Part shown: piece after piece, positions 24,781 to 36,619 of the stretch
Numbering within the stretch: position 1 is the stretch's first letter
Layout: every line of letters begins with the position of its first letter
Assembly (NCBI GenBank): GCA_022113835.1
Contig: JAILWY010000025.1
Location: 8,572,501-8,636,500, forward strand
Length of the DNA: 64,000 nt
DNA from: Atopsyche davidsoni
Taxonomy: Eukaryota; Arthropoda; Insecta; Trichoptera; Hydrobiosidae
Direction: 5' to 3'
The notes under the pieces: generated by a model
Told to the model about the DNA's origin: nothing
Database searches by the model: none
The model's input: the letters and a program-made list of their open reading frames with translations, nothing else
Position numbers and translations under genes: made by a program

Positions 24781-24996
24781 GACTGTCTCATGTTCTAGTG
24801 CGGGTGTGGCCAACCCGAGGCCCGCCTGACCATTTTTCCCGGCCTGCCTTGAACATTTTTCCGGCCTGCGAGATTCATCACACTTAATGTAATATACACA
24901 AATTATATTTATTTTATAATGGCCAAAGTAGTAAAAACCAATATATTGTACTTTAACAACATATTTAAACAACAGCCAGGTAATAACTCCTCTTAA

Positions 24997-25710
24997 GAAA
25001 TTCAATATTTTTGACAGAGTACTTGGTGGAATTCAATTTTAATATTTTTGAATAAAATACTTGAGTGATTTTCCACATTTTTATTTTTATTAGCGACCGG
25101 TTTCGCCAACCTTTCACGTTGGCATTATCAAACAGTGAGATTTTATATAATAACAAGCAATTAGGTAAACAATTGTTAGAGGGAGAGGTTGTTGGAAAGA
25201 GAGAGAATGAGATTGAGCCAAGAAATTTTAGAGATCAATCGCATAAAAGATAACACACCGGAGCACCTGCTTAATGACCAGGTTATTTTCAATAGGTCTC
25301 CACTATTACTAAATCACATCTTTAAAAAAACATTTACTGCGCAAAAACCTATTATTTACAGATAAACACACTACAGGACAAACCCAAACACAGGATAACT
25401 GCTGCTACACTCCAAAGCCACTACTTTAGATAATTACCCCATTAACATAAAAACCTTTGTTCACAAAAATTTGCAATTATATAGAATCCTCCACTTGTCA
25501 GGTACATTAAAATCACATTAGCCCTTACCACCTGACAATCATTCTCTCTCTTTCCAACAACTTCTCCCTTTAACAATTGTTTACCTAATTGCTTATTATT
25601 ATATAAAATCTCACTCTGTTTGATAATGCCAACGTGAAAGGTTGGCGAAACCGGTCACTAATAAAAATAAAAATGTGGAAAATCACTCAAGTATTTTATT
25701 CAAAAATATT
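24997..25710. mobile_element. Foldback element, copy C (longest, about 714 bp), 12-13-bp target duplication
   Basis: Flanked by TAACTCCTCTTAA at 24984-24996 and 25711-25723, within the hAT. The left arm has the GAAATTC extension; the right arm is inverted and ends CAAAAATATT. Unlike copy A, each arm carries extra internal sequence (AGCAATTAGGTAAACAATTG and its inverse) of unequal length, so the element is two truncated inverted monomers. No open frame. Confidence 0.88.
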
Positions 25711-25839
25711 TAACTCCTCTTAAATTAAAAATGACTTTTAATTTATCGATTAAAAATATATATTTAATATCTCTCTTATTTTTAGTATGATTGCAGAGAA
25801 AAGAAAAATCGTGGATGAAAAAAATACAGCAACCTTCCA

Positions 25840-26560
25840 ATATTGTTAAAGCAAGCTAATCTGTTTCATTTGTGATTGCAAATAAAATGAAAACATTTTC
25901 GGATGGTGAATTTGTAAAATAATGTTTGGAAGCTGTTGTGAAGGATGTTTTGTTGTATAAAAATAAACTGTTTTCGAAGGTAAGCCTATCTCCGCAAACA
26001 GTGTGTCGTCGAATTAATGACATTTCAAATTAAATTATCTTAAAAATGCGCGACAGAATTTGAGATTTCAAATATTTTTCCTCGGCATTTGACTAGCAAT
26101 CGCTCCAAAAGGATTTAATTATAATCTTCTGTTTGATTCATCAACAAAATTTATGTGCCCAAGTATTATCGATGGATCATGTTATCCAAGTAGTTATGCA
26201 TCGACAATTAAAGGAGTTCCTGAAAGGAGTTGATTCTGAATATGGTGACGTTGTATACTTCAGTTAAGTCAAATGGTTTAGTCATGGAAGATGTTTACAG
26301 CGGTTTTATAAGTTACGAGAAGAAATTGACTTGTTTATGAATGATAAGCAAAGACCTGTAACAGAATTAAGAAATGATGAGTGGCTATTGGATTTATGCT
26401 TTTAAGTGGATATTGTGGAAAAACTTAATCAATTAAATATATCATTGCAAGGAAAAGATCACCTTATAGTCGATACATTTAATCACACAAAGCATTTCAC
26501 AAGAAATTGTTGTTATTCGAATCGCAATTGAAAAGTAATAACTCAAATTAATCAAGTAAC
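25840..26560 (+). pseudogene. hAT transposase pseudogene (GTF2IRD2/FAM200/ZBED-like)
   Basis: Read across frames, fragments of the family are clear: KQCVV.LMTF near 25,990-26,030, then GVDSEYGDVVYF, VKWFSHGRCLQRFYKLREEI and LNQLNISLQGKDHLI at about 26,225-26,480. Many stops and frameshifts. The order of fragments matches the middle-to-end part of this hAT group. Confidence 0.8.
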
Positions 26561-27221
26561 AAATCAAAATGTAACAATTATATCAAATATGAAAATAAAT
26601 AAGAAAACTTACAGCTGCTTTTGAAAGCTGATTTAGTAATTTAGAGTTAGACAAATACAACAAAATTCATCTCCCTTTCATATTGGAATTGAGTCGGCCC
26701 CAGAATATCTCCAAATGGAACTGGTTGACTATTGAATTAAAACACATTTTTGAAACATCAGAATCAAAAATAGATTTTTTTTAATACTCACGTTATAAAA
26801 GATAAATTTTTTAAATTTGAGAAATCTGGCACAAAAAATTTGCTCTTTTGGTTCAACTTACACCTGCTAATCTTTTTTTCGAAAATGAAATTGACCAAAC
26901 ACACTTAAACATAACAAATACCCAAATTGAGATCGATTTGCAAAACCTAATTGAAATAGTGTAGAAACAAATATCGCACTAGTAAAATAAATATTTTTTT
27001 AAAGATTTCATTTTTTTTTATCATTTTTATTTATATATTTGATTTTTAGTGTTATCCAATGTACGTTTAGTATCATTATTATTATATAATCTATGTATAC
27101 ATGTAAAAATAATAATAAACACAATAATAATAACTCATTATGTGTATCTAAATCTAATGCGGGGATATATAATTTTATATGTATAAGTGGCCCACGAGGT
27201 CATTTGGGTTGGCCACCCCCG

Positions 27222-27290
27222 TTCTAGTGGCTGACACACAAGCTTGCAGATTGTGAGATCTCGGGTTTAAATCCGGGTAAAGTAAATTAT
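27222..27290 (+). repeat. tRNA-like SINE fragment disrupted by the hAT
   Basis: TTCTAGTGGCTGACACACAA, then GCTTGCAGATTGTGAG, then a B-box-like GGGTTTAAATCCGGG. The hAT target duplication TTCTAGTG is the first part of this unit, so the hAT landed in it. Confidence 0.55.
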
Positions 27291-27650
27291 TTTTTCAGTT
27301 TCACATTGCAGTCATATCAACTGCCTTATAATTCTTCCTAAATGATTTTTTTCCCCATAGAAAAGTGGTCTAGTGTACTAAATGCAAAGAGGTTAAAACA
27401 GATACATAAAATAAAAAAACATGTTTGCCTAATTTACTAAAATTTATTTCATTATAAATTTGCACAAATATCAATATCATTTAAATGAAAGATGTACTTG
27501 GACATATTCCGCAAAGAGCATGTTGATTATTTGATTAAACTGAAAGTTAGATGGGAGCACAAAGTCTTTTATAAGACCAGGTTAGACTGTGAGAGTCAGT
27601 CGGCTTCAAAGGTATGGTGAATTAGAATCATTTTGCTCAATGATTTATTA

Positions 27651-28350
27651 TTAATATAAGGGAAAGGGTCTCTTTCTAGTGATTCGATACTCCTCTCTTG
27701 TATGATAAGGCGTGTACGGATCATCCACATAATACTTAGGTTTCCTCCAGAACTTTGTGACCATGGTGTCTAATAGCCAATTCTGTTGTGAGTTGCACAA
27801 AATGTGCTGTCTTAATCGTCTCTTTAGAGCTGGAGATTTCTTAAATAACTTCTTGTGTCGACCCGCCCTTGTTCTAATCCACCCCCCCCAATGTAGACGA
27901 AAGAATCGTTTTACAACAGGCTTGACAGATTTCCTTTTTCCTTTGAGTAAGGAGTATTTGATGAGAGATCTTGAAGGAACTATTTGCGAAGCAATCTCGT
28001 TTATTTTAGGGTTGAGTAAAATGTTTTGGCATGGGACATTATTTATAGTTTTGGCTGCAGATAGAAACGCAGACGATTTGAAGTTGAGTGTACTGAATGA
28101 TAGGTTTCGAATTGTCGATAGAATCCGAGGTATATTGGTTATGCCATCGCGACTGCAAGAGATAGCCTTATGGCTGAGCCCTAAAATCATAATAAAACAT
28201 TTTTAAATATTGTGTATAAAATGGATATAGCAAATACCTTATATGGTTCAATGAAATAGAGCATACCACCAAAAAATAACCTAAACATTTTTTCGTAACA
28301 AATGACACTTGTATATCATGGACAATATTCATCAAAGATAATATATTCAT
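27651..28350 (-). CDS. mRpL35: Mitochondrial large-subunit ribosomal protein bL35m
   Basis: Two exons, 28281-28350 and 27651-28180, join over a 100-bp intron (donor TTTAG/GTTATT, acceptor GATTTTAG) to give 199 residues. The protein acts in the mitoribosome large subunit. The first 100 or so residues are basic and hydrophobic without acidic clusters, as expected for a mitochondrial import presequence. The conserved core is unmistakable: KGKRKSVKPVVKRFFRLHWG, GWIRTRAGRHKKLFKKSPAL, then WLLDTMVTKFWRKPKYYVDD and PYTPYHTREEY near the C-terminus. An AATAAA lies directly after the stop. The exact initiator is the weak point: exon 1 was chosen because it has an ATG in AATAATG context and splices in phase. 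Exon 2 is certain. It is head to head with wolframin. Confidence 0.9.
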
Positions 28351-28500
28351 TATTTCATAAATAATATGAAATAATGTAAATTATTTTATTCAAAAATATT
28401 AATGAACTTTTTATTGAATAACATAAAGTTTAACAATTATATAAGATAAAATACGAATATATATTTTTATAATATTAAATTTATGTAATTTTTTTTAAAT

Positions 28501-28685
28501 AATCAATATTTTGACAGAGTACTTTGAGGAACCATTTACATATTTAAAATAAAATAAAATACTTGAGTGATTGAATTTTTCCACATGTAAATATTTGATA
28601 ATGCCAACGTGATAGGTTGGCGAAACTGGTCACCATTAAAAATTGACATGTGAAAAAATCACTCAAGTATTTTATTCTTTGTTAG
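28501..28685. mobile_element. Foldback element, copy E, diverged
   Basis: Shortened extension (ATCAATATTTTGACAGAG), left arm, hairpin core GCCAACGTGATAGGTTGGCG and inverted right arm ending AGTATTTTATTC. More mutated than copies A, C and D; no target duplication found. Lies between the divergent mRpL35 and wolframin starts. Confidence 0.75.
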
Positions 28686-29320
28686 ATATATATTTTTAGC
28701 TTTCATTTTTGAAAGTTTTTTTGAGCATACACAATTGGCATTCCAAAGTTCTTAAAAAAACAATTGCTCCAATCTAAACACAACATAAAAACCTCTCGCT
28801 TGACTGATAAAAAAAACTACCTTCAAAATATTTAATCTTTCGGACAAATACGTAATAATTCATAATATTAAATTGCGTGGAAAAAAATATTTTTAGTTAC
28901 GCGGAGTGTTTTAAAAGTGTGAATTTGAAAAATCATATTTAGAAATTGTGTTTTTACTGTTTTAGTAATTTGGAATTATAAAAAGTGACAATATTTAAAA
29001 TGAAATACACATGTGTATATGTATTAAAGCAAAAAATATTTACAGATATCTAAAAATAAACTACAACATCGAAGGGGTCGAAGTTTATTTAAAACCGCCA
29101 ACGAAACATAATTTTTGTTTAGTTTTCTTATATATGTAGCGTCAAGAATTGAGGAATGACTAGTAATTGGACCATAAGATAGTGATTCATTTCATGGTTT
29201 GGAAGCAACACCGGCTGAATTCGCACTTGATTGTCTATTAATTTGACAGTTTCCGAACATTCTTATGTCACTGACAAGCGCGGTAAGTTTTGTCCGAGCC
29301 TTATTACAAAATAAATAAGC

Positions 29321-32300
29321 ATGATTCCGACCAGACCTTCGGGCAGGAAACGTTGGAAGCTTCAAGGTACGAATTTTTGAAATTTTGCTTTACTCTTTGT
29401 TATAATGGTGTTCCAGTTGACATCACCCATTGACATATTGTTTATTTTTGGTGCAGATGGTCCGAGGGGCTCTCTGAGGCGTCTGCGGTATCAATTGGCT
29501 GAAGACGGATGTATGGACTCCCAAGTGCAGCTAGCCAAACAGTTGTTAGAAGAAAGATGCGGTAAGTATTTTGTAAATTTAACATAGATTTATTCTCATG
29601 AATGATAAGTTTACAACAAATTACAGGTCGACGGGAGTGCGGGAGAAAGTGAAAAATTTGAGGATTTTTGAAAAATGTTTTCAGTAATTATGTCAGCAGA
29701 AAATAAGCTGATACAGACGTCATGAGATGGTGGCCTCTTCACCAGGTGTGCTTTTTATTACTTATGAAAACATTCAGCATTCGTCTAAATCTCTAAATCA
29801 ATTGAATTGTTTGTTTATTAATTAATTATTATTTTAATAACAAGAGAGTGCATCATTGCAACCATCAACCATTTTGAAGAGGAAGTTTTTGTAGTGCCGA
29901 GTTGGCGTGTGTGTGATGCCACCGTGTGCTCACTATGGCCTTAAGATTTTAGCGGTTCTATAATTTATTAATTGGTGTATTAGTTATTATAATTACAGTA
30001 CAAACTGTGACAATTCAATTACTAGGACTGATCTAGAAAATATGCTGTATTGGAAACATACCACAAATAGTTATACTCCCCTTACCTCTGTCCACGCCTC
30101 TGATGGTCCTCTGTGTCGCCTTCTTCAGCAAGCCTGCTGCTTTTGCTTTGATCTCTACAAATAGAAAACGGATCCTCATTAATGCATTTTTCACTTTTGG
30201 AAACAGAGAAGTCGCACTGAACGAGATCTGGTTCTTCCCACAGGCTCCCAAGAACCTTACTATTAATTTAATTTTTATGTGATTTGTATGTTTCTTTTAA
30301 GTTAGTATTATGTATTTTGTTTGTGTACAAAAGAATGGTGATTTATAAATTTTATTAGTATGACTAATAAAATTTATAAGGAATTTTTTTTTCTAATGTG
30401 TTAATTTGTTTTTATAGAACTAGAGGCAGACAGGCTCAGCAATTTCAAGCAGGCTATGGAGTGGCTGTGCTGTGCCACGGAGCAAGGCCACAAGGAGGCT
30501 CGCTCCATGCTGGGGAGGTATGTAACTTCATTCACCACAGAGTGTGGCGGTCTCTCTAAGCAACTGCATCCCTATAGATCTTCGCTACTCAGGTCTTTCC
30601 TACGCAGATCTCATTAAGAGCTGCTGCATGTGTTTGTTTGAATGATGGATATAGTAATGAGTGAAGCGGTACTTGCGATGTGCCAGGAGTTGTAACTTAC
30701 TTTGTTGCAGAGCTAGTATTACCGAGTGATCTGTATTGCAGAATGCATGTAAGTGAATTTGAGAAAACAAGTAAAAAGTAAACATGTTAATTAAGTGATA
30801 AACGAAAAGTATCAAACGACACGAGGCAATTTTGGCCTTAAGCAAAAAGCTGAGTACATTTGGGTCATTCTATCAGGTCAATATTTTATCAATGGACCTG
30901 TAAAAAGGAAGGTTAAAACAAGTTGAAATGCCAGTTAGGTCAGGTTAAAAAAGTATCACGGTTTTTTATTAATAGGCAACATTCTGGGTGATATTCCGGC
31001 TGCAGAAACAATCCGCATATATATTATAATTGTTATTATGATTTCAGGTGTGTTCAGAGCGGTGTTATGTCTTCGCAGACAGAGGTGATGGCCCGAGCCA
31101 AATCCTGCTTGGAGGCCAGCCAGCAGGAGAATGTCGCAAGAAAAGCAGCCCGAGACCTGTTCGCGAGGTAAGCTGAGTTTTTTTCCTTATTTGATTGCAT
31201 ATTGTTTTTTTTTCTTGCTATACAATTATAGTAAATAATGATAGTTCTCAAAATAAGTAACGCAGTAGTGTCATTTTAGTTTTAATTTTTAAATTGACTC
31301 AATAATGGTTTTTTCCAGTTTATCTAATGGAGAAGAGTATATAACCTCTGCTCAGCTAGAAAAGCGCATGCGAGAGATTTGGAAACTGGGGCAGGGAAAG
31401 GAAGACGAGAGCTCTTCAGAAAACTCCCCGGCTGAGACTCCAGAGGAGGATCCTCCGCTGGAAGCCGAAGCGCCGGAGAACGCAGAAGGCAGCGCACTGG
31501 AACCTTCCAATCATCTCTGCGGACATTACAATGGGATTATCCATGGCCGAGGAGATGAACTGCAGCAAGGTAATGACAAATTAATAATCACGGGAATTGT
31601 TTTAAATTGCAATGGTTTATTTTTTTGTATCAAAGAATTGAAGCCATAAATCTTTCACTCATTAATGAACAAGCAAATGCAATATTTCTAGCTTTGTCAA
31701 AGAAATAAATTCATTATTAAAGGCCACCAAAACCTACAATTTTTCATGTTGTTATTTAAGAATTAATTTTATTTAACATAGATAAAGAATATTCTTTTAT
31801 AATGTAAACTATTTAAATAACTTTCAGAATACCGACCGTCACCTGAGGACCGACATATCCTTAATATAACAGAAGATAACCTCGTATCGGCGGCAGTCAA
31901 CTATTGTCACGGCCAGCTCCCCATCGTCAGCCGTGACCTCACTCTCTCCGATCCTAGTCTACGAGCTTTAGACACCGTCCCCTACATGCACCGAGCCTTC
32001 CTGCATCCGATTGTGTTCCTTCAGATTATTTACCTCAAGCTGTTGTCGTACTTCTCTGCATTCTCCTACCGAATGACAAACCTGCAAATGCTGTTGCTGT
32101 TTTTCGCTCACTCAATACTGGGAACTGAGAATATCGTGCTCTTTTTCCCGCTGATTTTTTATTACTTGAGCTTCATTCTCATGATTGTGTGTACATTCAA
32201 AATGCTGCACACAAAACGAGAATTCATTGATTTCCGCAAGTGGTCAGGATTATTTCTTCGATACAGCGAAGGTAATTTAGACTCCGAGGAATCCGAGCAA

Positions 32301-35300
32301 CAGTTTGTGAAAAACAACTTCAAACCTTACATCCACTTCTTTGTTGCGCTTCTCGTTCATTTGTCTTTTTATCCAGTCGTTGCAACGCATTGGATTCCGC
32401 TCTCCGAATTCACCGTTATGGCATTCTGCTTAACATTCTTTACGCTCATAACTTTTTGCACCAACAATTCCTACAGCCGCTTTCCGGACTGGCTTTCTTT
32501 GCTGTCATTTGGGATAAACGTTCTTGCGAAGTATCCGTACGAAAACGACACGGTTGTCAATCAGGGTTGGAGATATTTAGATCTGCAAATACAATCTTTT
32601 CCCTCTCATATTGTGGGCAACAGTGTTGAGTTTTGCTTAAATTCACGTGTTTTATTTTATTTGATGATTCCGGGGATTCTCCTGGTCATGGCACGCCGGG
32701 AAAAGTGGCAGGGATGCTTTAAATATGCGATTCCTCATTGCGTTGTGTTGAGTTGGTTGCAAATCTTTATAATCAACTCGCAGGGTGCTACGATGTACGG
32801 CTTTGTTAGAGGGACGTTGGCTCTGGTGGGCATGTTCTTCTTCCTTCCTATAATGGGTGTCACGACGATTTTCCTGCCTGTGTTTGCTGTTGTCAAGTTG
32901 ATAACACTGACTGAAGTACTTTATTTGGCGAGTCTGTCCGGGGGCGTTTTGGTGCTATTGGTTGCCACATGTCTGTTGGCCAAACAGGAGTCCATGAAGA
33001 AATATGTAACTCCACTGCAGGTATGAAAAAACATTATGATTTTTTATTTAATTTTGAGAACATCTTGATGAAAATTATTTGTTAACACCTTTGAAAAGGA
33101 CTCGATGGAGTGAGTCAATCTTGCTTTTCCGAAGCTTTATGTGGCACCGTACTTTGCCCATACATTGTCATCTATTCAGTATCTTTCATAATGGTCTCCA
33201 CTTTAGAATGAACAATCCTTATGAATCAAATATCCTAACAATATCTAATAAATAATAAATATCTTTAGAACGGCTTTATAGTCAATTACTATAAGTTAAA
33301 GTAGGCAGTCTCATTCCTGCAGAGTATCAAAACAGAAGCCTTTTATCGGTTACAGTTTCTTAGAGCGTGTGGGAGTGAATGGGAGTGTGAGCATTATAAT
33401 TGTGTAAAATAATCCTGTAAATATTGCCTGGGCCAATTTAAAAATAATTCGTTTTTATTTAGCCTAATATGATAGTGAATTTCAATTTCAAAGTGTAATA
33501 TTATATTTAACATTTTTTTGTGATCCCGAAGTTATATCCTGCTGCCTTTTTTGTGTGATACTGTGGCTTTTGAGCCACTCTGTGTAAATAGCTCAATGCT
33601 TAACACGTTGACTGCTGTGTCAGCCACCGATGACCGACACGGAGGTATTCCAATTGGGCCGCGTCGGCCACCGGTGGCTGACACGACATACCTGACTTTA
33701 GCTTTCATTCTGCCTGTCGGCCATGCGCCCTGTATTCAACTACTATTGAACATGGCCGGCACGGCCCTCTTCTATCTTCCTTCGATTTGGCCTTAGGATA
33801 TCTTCATAGTTCTCAAAGATATGCTCTTGAATGTGATAGGTATTTTGGTTGAAATAAAACACATGCATGATGTTTATATAAAAGTGATTTCATTGACATA
33901 TAAAAGTTAACACTATTAGTATGATTAAAAACAAACATAAAACAATCTAAAAAAGTTAAAGGTAGAAAATAAACGTAGCCAAAAATTAAAATTTATGTAT
34001 TTTATTGAAACATCTTATACAATAATGTGGTTGAGTTGGACATACTGGACAATATGTTTTGACTCGAATGGTTTTATTCCTGGCGTATATTCTGCCATAT
34101 TCTTTTACATTATCATGACTATATTGCCGGAAACTAATTCGCCCACGAAATGGAACTATGCTCTCGTCAATGCATATAAACTCATTAGGAGTGTAATATT
34201 GTGAAAAATTCGAATTGAGAGTCCAGCAATCCTCTCATTTTGTTAAGACGATCATTTTTATTAGCTTCTTCATTGTTCATAAAGTGAAGTTTGCGCAGCA
34301 ATATTTCGAATCTATTTCGAGACATCAACTTTTTGACAAAAGGTTGACTAAGCATCTCCTCTTTTGACCAGTAGTCAGTAAGTTTTAGTAATTTTACTAT
34401 ACCCATGTATAAAATAATACCAAAATCAGAATACATTTCTATTTTATTTGTTGGTTTCCATCCACGTAAACGAGAACGAATTTGTAGGATATTACTTCTA
34501 AGTAATTCAGAAAGAAATTCAATATTTTTGACAGAGAGTACTTGGTGAAATTCCATTTTAATATTTTTGAATAAAATACTTGAGTGATTTTCCACATTTT
34601 TATTTTTATTAGTGACCGGTTTCGCCAACCTTTCACGTTGGCATTATCAAACAGAGTGAGATTTTATATAATAATAAGCAATTAGGTAAACAATTGTTAG
34701 AGGGAGAGGTTGTTGGAAAGAGAGAGAATGATTGTCAGGTGGTAAGGGCTAATGTGAATTTAATGTACCTGACAAGTGGAGGATTCTATATAATTGCAAA
34801 TTTTTGTGAACAAATGTTTTTATATTAATGGGGTAATTAATTTCAAATTATTATTATATTCAAATATTTCAAAAATATCTAAGTAATTCCTCAGCACGTA
34901 AATTTGTAAAATATACAATACGCTCAAAGAGTTGGTCAGTAATAAATAAGTTATAAAATTCTTCGGGATTTGATTTTTGCATAGATGTTCTCAAGTTATA
35001 AGGTTTAAAACCTGGAATTTCCGTATACGGAATTAAACTTGGCTGATACCCTTTCGCTTCTATCAATTTCGATGGAGTGTGGCTATTACTTGATGTGCTG
35101 GGCATAATCCCATCTTCACTTTCAGTATCAGATACATTGATACGATGTTTTTTGGATCTTATTGGATGTTGAATATATGAATCGTTGCTTTCGATTGATG
35201 TCCTCCGATTTCTACTGTGCTGTGCTTCAATGACTTCCATTTGCAAATGATAGTACTAAATATGTACACGTTGTGCACTGCTGCACTGCAGGTTGAAACA

Positions 35301-36619
35301 TGACCGACAGTGTGGCCGACGTGGCGCCATCAATAATATTTTATCATTGGCGCCGTGTCAGCCACTGGTGGCTGACAAATCACCTTAAAAATATCTCAAA
35401 ACAAATGAAATAATTGTATTTCGACCCATTATATTAAATTAAACCTAAAAACGTGAAAACAATTATTGGACATTTTACGAAAATCCTATTGGCAGTCTAT
35501 GTGTTAAAAACACTAATGATATGTTATTATTTTTTCAGCTCCTGATAGCAGTTCTTACCTTATTCTACCTCTTCTCACCACAACTGCAACAATTTCATTA
35601 TCACAATATGTCACAGAAAGACAACCTCGATCTTATCAATGAGGAAAAGCCTGACAGGTATGTCAAATATGGCGGAAGTCACTTCCTGGAAGATGGTGAT
35701 TCGGAAAATTTCCACTTGCTGTGGGATGAGTACCAGACCTTCTGCCACTCAGCTGCCTGGGAGAAGTCCAACATGGCAAACACGCAGATCAAGTGCAGCA
35801 CGCTCGAAGGCGTTAAGGTCAATTGGCATGGGTACGTTGTGGACATTAGACTGACTAATGTAGAAAACACTTGGATGTATGTTGCTGACAAACTGCCCGA
35901 ATATCTCAGTGATCATTTCAAATGTTACTATGGAGAAAAGTATGAGTTTGATTGTGAGAAAGAGCGAGGAGACGCGCTCAAGGAGTGTCGGTTCCTAGAG
36001 AACGTTGTTCAGAAGGAAGAGCGGAAGTGTCATCTTAATAATTTAGATAGGTAAGCTTTAGTAAATATTTTTGAAATACATACTAAACGCAGCATTTGAA
36101 CTACAAGATGTATAGTTGAATATTTTGATATGGAGCTTCAACCACAGCTTTGGCTTATGCAGTCTCGCGGCTTAAAATAATAACATGGTATAAAACTTAA
36201 ACCATAGAATGCAATAGCATATATTTGATTTCAGATACGAGCATGAAATAACAGTGAGAATGGAGTCAGGCCTTCTGCTGAAGAAAGGAGCCGAGATAAC
36301 CCTGAGAGCAGTCCATCACTTCACCAACTTCACTCGCAAGATCAAAGTCAACGATAAGATCAGGTTCCGAGGCATTTTGGATTCGAGAAATTTCAGAACA
36401 ACCAAATGCATGGGCATTCCGCGGCCAACCATAAACGTATATGAACTCAGCTGTATCGGCTGCCAGAATTTGGACATCAAGGATGCGAAATTGCCTCCCA
36501 CTGACAGAAGAACAAAATCTGCATTTTCCACCTTCTATAAGAGCGTTGTGAGCGACGTTTATGTTTCAGCTAAATATATTTTGAATTTTCTATTAAATCC
36601 CATCGTAATATTCAAATGA
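29321..36619 (+). CDS. wfs1: Wolframin, ER membrane glycoprotein
   Basis: Eight exons with GT-AG sites join in frame: 29321-29366, 29457-29561, 30418-30517, 31048-31167, 31319-31569, 31828-33020, 35539-36050, 36235-36619, giving 903 residues (human WFS1 has 890). Wolframin sits in the ER membrane and supports Ca2+ and stress homeostasis. Residues 16-150 are helical Sel1-like repeats (AEDGCMDSQVQLAKQLLEE; AMEWLCCATEQGHKEARSML). An acidic linker follows. The large exon 6 encodes most of the membrane region, about nine to eleven hydrophobic segments from FLHPIVFLQIIYLKLLSYFS to VLVLLVATCLLA, with an R..FPDWLSLLSF loop. Exons 7-8 give the last membrane segment and the Cys-rich lumenal domain (FCHSAAWEKSNMANTQIKCS; CIGCQNLDI). 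The start ATG was chosen because it splices in phase and precedes the first Sel1-like unit. Confidence 0.95.
33990..35246 (-). pseudogene. piggyBac transposase pseudogene
   Basis: N-terminal acidic/Ser region and PGFKPYNLRTSM lie at 34869-35246. After the nested insert, RSRLRGWKPTNKIEMYSDFG and FVKKLMSRNRFEILLRKLHF follow at 34185-34500. A frameshift then leads to the first catalytic aspartate region FICIDESIVPFRGRISFRQY (about 34090-34190). The middle of the catalytic domain is deleted; sequence jumps to a Cys-rich tail (KTYCPVCPTQPHYCIRCF). Orientation is opposite to wolframin. Confidence 0.9.
34509..34877. mobile_element. Foldback element, copy D, nested in piggyBac 1, 12-bp target duplication
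   Basis: Flanked by TCTAAGTAATTC at 34497-34508 and 34878-34889. Both copies read through the transposase codons for GluLeuLeuArg, so the pre-insertion protein can be recognised as uninterrupted here. It has the extension, a long left arm and interior (AATTAGGTAAACAATTGTTA), and only a short right tip. Confidence 0.88.

Larger units (their letters stand above)
24801..27221 (+). mobile_element. hAT transposon, 2.4 kb, degenerate, with a foldback element inside
   Basis: Inverted termini (CGGGTGTGGCCAACCC at the left, GGGTTGGCCACCCCCG at the right) are flanked by a perfect 8-bp duplication TTCTAGTG (24793-24800 and 27222-27229), the hAT hallmark. Inside, the plus strand from about 25,800 encodes a transposase riddled with stops. 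The foldback element at 24997-25710 is a later insertion. Confidence 0.93.
33600..35507 (-). mobile_element. piggyBac element 1, in wolframin intron 7
   Basis: Flanked by TTAA (33600-33603 and 35504-35507) with inverted termini CACGTTGACTGC and, inverted, CACATAGACTGC. Subterminal palindromes GTCGGCCACCGGTGGCTGAC (33663-33682) and GTCAGCCACTGGTGGCTGAC (35357-35376) occur near both ends. The minus strand encodes a broken transposase, and a foldback element is nested at 34509-34877. Confidence 0.93.
33021..35538 (+). other. Wolframin intron 7, expanded by transposons
   Basis: Donor CAG/GTATGA, acceptor TTTTTTCAG. Of about 2.5 kb, 1.9 kb is a piggyBac insertion. Confidence 0.9.
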
